A stretch of 20,797 nt of DNA from Ophiothrix spiculata (Eukaryota; Echinodermata; Ophiuroidea; Amphilepidida; Ophiotrichidae). This document shows positions 12,701 through 18,700 of this stretch, one piece after another. Below the pieces are notes generated by a model, which worked only from the letters and a program-made list of their open reading frames with translations, was not told the DNA's origin and searched no databases. The stretch lies in NCBI GenBank assembly GCA_000969725.1, contig JXSR01S002592.1. One strand, given 5' to 3'. Position 1 is the stretch's first letter. Each line of letters begins with the position of its first letter. A program made the translations under genes and the position numbers.

Positions 12701-15700
12701 TTCCTTTAAAATATTTGTATTGAAGAAGTTGGACATATTCAACCTTGTTCACAAGTTTTATACCAAAAACCCTGACACTTTTGTATCATTGCCAAGTTTG
12801 TAGCCAATTACCAGTTTGTAACATTTGTTTCATATATTTAGAATCGAATAATAATGGTTTGTTGTAAAAAGCTGTTTTAGAGTTCTCCTTTAATATTGAT
12901 ACTTTTAGACAATTTTACTTTAATTATTGTGATTGTTTCTTGTGTTTATGTGTATTTCCTATGATTTATGAACAAGTTTTATGATAAGATTTGCGATCAA
13001 CTATGTTCCCAATGCCTTTTTCAGTGTATTCAAGCTCTGGACCTCAATTAGTTTCATGTAGAGTTTTCATGCATCATTCTATAATACCAATCTGTTATTC
13101 CTTCTCTGTATGACAGGAACCCAGACTACTATAGCCGCATACCAGACCCTATTGATCTCAGTACTGTGGAACGTAACATCATGAGTGGAAATTACAAGAC
13201 AGTCGGACACTTTGATGAGGAGCTCTTAAGGGTCTTCAGAAATGCAGAGGTGGGTTTGGGTTCACATTAGTAATTTATAAATAGCTTGTTAGCTCTGTTT
13301 ATGTTCTTTTAATATTGTCACGCTAATAAAATAATTGCCTATCTTAAATTTTGACCTAATTAAGATTTTGGAATAAATCACCTATTTAAATTAAGGGACA
13401 CCTGCTATGAGTAAATGAAAAAATATACCCTATTCACTCGTCCAATTCAACTATGGATTTTCTGAATGTTTATCACTGTACAGATGGGTTATTTCATACC
13501 AGTGTGCCAAAAATGATGTCAAAATAATTTTACAATGCTTCATCATAGAGTAAGATGATCTATCAAACTCTTGACAATTGGAGTATTTAATAATAATTTA
13601 AAGGGTTTGTCAGTTGGAATTGTCAGTTGGAAAATAGTTGAATTGGACGAGTGGATACGGTATTTGACCTTGAACATGTTCAAAATCAAAATTGCCCAAT
13701 TCAAGTCTGTGACTTATTGAGAATAGATTTTGCTATCTCATTTTATATTCCAGCCTATCTCACATGATATAATATAATTGCCTATCTTACTGCATATTTC
13801 TGCCTGACTTACAACACGTTGTGAGTTGGGCAGAAATATTTTTGCCTATCTCACTTTATATTCCTGTCAATCTCAATTTATAAAGTTGCCCAAGTCATTT
13901 TTGGTGGTTACATAATAGTTTTAGTTTAATCTTTCTTTATTCTTGATAAACTCTTTCAATACATAAGTACTGGTCTCCCAAGAGGTCCAGATAGCAATAA
14001 CAATTTTTATACATAATGAGAATATTAATAATATAATATACAGGGTGTCCAAAAATTAACTCCCCATTTTTAAATGCTTATAACTTTAAAACCAGGATTC
14101 GCATGGCAACTATAGACATATGTATTGATAGAGGAAACTTGTAGAATTCTTTTGATACCAAACATTATGCATTCAGTAAACTTCTAAGATAGCAAGAAGG
14201 TCTGAAAGTTCAAAGTGGTTGAGCCAATATACCATACAGTGTTGATACTCTTCTGCCACTTCACTATGACGACATGAGGCCTCATACAGCTAAACGGTTT
14301 AGAATGGCTTTATTAATTAACTTTTTCATGAACAATCATATTGCTCAAGACAAAGAAACCCTAGCCCTGTCACTCCCATGATTTAAGTCCGCCCGATTAC
14401 CTTTTTGGGTTATCTGAAGGACAGTATATCCCAACACCATGGACTATTCCTGACCTGAAACAGAACATCATCAGTGAAAACAGGAAGATCAAGAAGAACG
14501 CATGCACAAACGTCCAGAGCTTTGTCGTTAGAGTAAAAGAATTTTTTGAAATCTGCAACGAAGCCATCTAGAACATATTCTGAAATACTAGGCAGCTTAA
14601 TCTGGGTAAGAAGGAGGTAATTTGCTATGTCCCTGTAAGTGTAACTTTGAATGTGTAATAAGGAGTAATGCTGTTGTGTACCATTTAAAGATGGCCATAA
14701 TGCGAGAGTTACGCTTTGACAAATTAAAAACATTTTAATGAGCATTATGTAATTATTAAGACAAAACTGCAATCAAAAATCTTTGTATTAACATTGTAAA
14801 AGCTGTTTCGCTGAATTAGTCATTAAAATGATCATGAATGATTCTCCTGTCTTCAAAGATTGCCCCTCCTCTACATGTGACTCGCTCATTTGTTTTTCTT
14901 CTGAGTATGAAAGTAGGCTTTTTACGTTTGACGTAATTTACGTTGAAAATGATTTTCAAAAGTGGCAATTATATCATGTTTGGTACCAAATTAATTCTAC
15001 AAGTTTCCTCTATCAATACATATGTCTATAGTTGCCATGCGAATCCTGGTTTTAAAGTTATAAGCATTTATAAATGGGGAGTTAATTTTTGGACACCCTG
15101 TATATGAAAAATAATAGAGGATATTTACACAAATAAAAATATATACAAGGACAATCACTTATTGGAATTTCAACTTAAAGCACTTAAATTAATTCAACTC
15201 ATATTCAAAAACTTTGTACTGATGTTAATAGGTAGACTACTCCATAGTGAAGCAGCCCTGTATTGAAAAGTTCTTTTACCAGCAGTGTTATACCATGGGG
15301 GTACAATAAGAATGTTACCAATACTTCTGCAGACATGTAACCACAGTCAATATATACTGTTTGCAGCTTTTTTCATTACTGAATATCTTGTATCATTTTA
15401 AACTTTACAGAAATATCATGGCAAGAAGTCAGAATTAGGCCGAGATGCATCGGCACTTCGCAGGGCCTACTTCACTGCGAAACAAGATGCTATACAACAC
15501 TTTGAAGATATTCTAGGTGAACTACCAAAGGAGACTATCAGCACTAAAGAAGGTAAACATTAAGCACGGGTGGTTTTTATTTGAGTTTCCCAAGAAAGAA
15601 CAATTGTTTGTGAGTATTGAAGATAACTGGAAAAGATTGGATGATATAGAATTGGTATCTGTCCAAAAGATAACTTGAAAAAGATGTGGTGATATTCAAC

Positions 15701-18700
15701 TATGGCACATGGGTGTCTATTGTTACATTATTCGCCTCAAACTCTGGGGAATAAATTTGCCTTTTGGGGAAGAAATTTTAAGTTCTGATTAAATAAAAAA
15801 AGTGTGGGTCAAAACAGGTGCAGCTTGTTCCTTCCCCACACAGGAAGATTTTTGGGGGAGGTGCATAGCTTTGAATTTTCCCTACACAGACTTGTAGGGA
15901 AGAATATTTTGCCATTTTGTCTTCACAGATTGAGGGAAAGGTGTGTGGAAGGATATCTGCATTCCACTTCACACACATGTATGTTATGGTTGTAATGAGG
16001 ACGCTGCTTGTTATTTCCCAGGGTTACCCATCTAGGGAAGAGTTAGTTGGGAAGGACACCTAAAACTTGGTATTTCCCCTACTCGCTGGGAAGTGCTTGT
16101 GGAAATACACATTTAGAGGGAAGGGTTTGTGGGAAGAATGCAGCTTGTTATTTCCGATTTCCAGGCTTACCCATGTAGGGAATAGTTTGTTGGGAAGTAT
16201 ACCTCAAGTCTTGTATTTCCCCTACACACAGGGAATAGTTTGTGGGGAAGGATATAGACATTCACAGGAAAAAAAAATGAAAAAGCATAGGACTTATTGT
16301 GTTCCTAGACAATTTTGAAATTGTTAAAATTCCAGACTCGAAAATTCAAAGATGACTGTTAATTAAATATGCAAATCAATAAAATGGGTTGCATTAGTTT
16401 GTTTGGCTTATCCCAACTACCAGGATTGTCTAGATTGTACAACCATATTTTTATTGATGCACACCTATTAAATTAGCACAGAGAAGGATTTGATTAAGGA
16501 TTTAGTTAGACAACAGTAGTGCTGGGGAAAAATTTGAGTGTTTTTGAAGAATAGAGACCCCTGCAATGACAGTGAAATATCCCTATACCAGAAGCTTATG
16601 GTGTAGTGGAACAATGTGCTAACTCTTCTATGTTTATAGTTTACATCTATTCTTGTGCTTGTCACTGAAACCTTGTTCAGCATCTACAAAAATAATTGTA
16701 GAGTCGTGCCAAAATAAACACACGATGTCATATTTTTGATTGATGTTGCAGTTAGTTTTAAATTGATTTGTAAAGCTTACATAGTTCAACACTTGGATTC
16801 TTAAATGCCCTGATCAGATATTTTGTTTAGTTTGCCTTGTATGACCTTGTATTTTATGTGTCACTTTTCAGAAGTCAAGATGATGAAGGAGGAGGAGGAG
16901 GAAGAAATCATCAGGTGCCTATGTGGCCTGCTCAATGATGAAGGCCTCATGATCCAGTGTGAGAAATGCATGGTAAGTAATGGTATCAGAGATGTTAACC
17001 TTGGTGTGGCCTGCTCAATGATGAAGGCATCATGATACAGTGTGAGAAATGCATGGTAAGTCCCATTACTATTGTGCTAGGGTCCTGCAAAGATTTAGTA
17101 GTGATAAACAGATGCTTGTGTTGTCTGCTAAATGACCAGACCTCAAATCATATTTTAAACTCACATACAAAAACATAAATATAGCAGCAACAATACAATA
17201 ACAAAGTATGATATTCTGTCGGACGCAGTTGTTGAATTTGGCATACTTATTCATTGTTACTGGCGTGAAACTTATTGTGCGATGTCTATGGAGTGAACCA
17301 ACATTTCGCTCTGAGTTATTAAATTTTTCTTACAATAAAGTTGAAGGACATATTTATGCACAACATATCAAAGAAAGGGATTGACACAAAAATAATTTAG
17401 CTGCAAAGGTCAATTTTGTGGACTTTGTCATTCACCTCCAATGCAATGTTTAACGCCAGGGAGTAACATGGAACAGCCTCAATTGACCAATCAGAAGACA
17501 GGATTCTAGTCTGTGACATCAGTGCGTCCAACAGAATTGAAAGGATTAAAAATGCTAAGAAGGCTTGAATACCCCCAAGTTACACATTACAACCAGTGTG
17601 ACCTAAACTACACAAGCAAGACGTAGACATGAACAAATATACCCAAAACTTTCACAAATAAAGTAACATGTCATCGTATGTATCTATAAGATCCGCTTTT
17701 GAATATGTTTCATTATACAATATGAAAGATGTATGATAAATCTAAGTTTGATTTCAAGGAGGAATGCCCCCATTTGCAGGCTTGGAACTAGTAGCAAAAA
17801 CACAGGACGTGTTGGTGATGGGCTTTGGAAGTACAGCTACACCAATAATGATCATCACAAATATCAACTCCACCAGTAGCCAGATCAAATTTTACTACAA
17901 AATCATCAGCCCCAAAGCAACAAATTACAGATGGATCTAAAAGTTGATGTTGTGTTATCTACTTTCTTGACTTGTTTTATTTTGTTTAGATATGGCAGCA
18001 CTGTGATTGTTTGGGCATGGATGAGCCTTCTGAGAAGTACCTGTGTGAAAGCTGTGAGCCCAGACCTGTACCCAAGGTAAATAGTTTCAGGCCAAGTTAT
18101 TGTCACCAGTTGTACTGGGCAAAGACATCAATGAGCTCAAAATGGTATTCATGTTGTCCTTATTTTCTATATTTTTGGCATTTTTTACCACAATGAGCTG
18201 GTAAGCTATACTCTATAATTCTTGAAGTACAGAGCAATCTTCGATACAAATTCCATAGCACATCCCCTGGACCCCTGTATTCTGCAAAATGTTCAGCGGT
18301 TTCTTTTGTACTGTGTAAGCAGCTAATGAATTATTTAGACCGAATCACTGTTGATTATTGTGTCAAGGAGTTTCACAATTATTTCTGGTATATCGGTTGT
18401 ATTTTTTTTTTTTTTAAGTTTAAAGAAAATCATGAACACAAGATGCATACATGTGTTTCAACAGTGGTTAGATTATTGTTCACATTCAGAACACACAACA
18501 CATTTGGTTACATGCTTTAATCGGCTGATCAGTTTGTACTTTCAAGGTTTTTGAGTACAAATCTACTTTTGCCGATTTTTTGATGTGATACCCTCGGTAA
18601 CAGACCCAAAACTTTGCAAAATCGAGGTCTCAGGGAAAAATACCTCAAAACTTAACATGATATAATAATAAACTTTGATAGGAGTAGTTTAAGTCCTTTT

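Noticed and set aside
14410-14772. Longest uninterrupted open frame in the window (120 codons, minus strand)
   Set aside because: It lies wholly inside the mariner-like element, antisense to transposase remnants on the plus strand, and its translation shows no motif.
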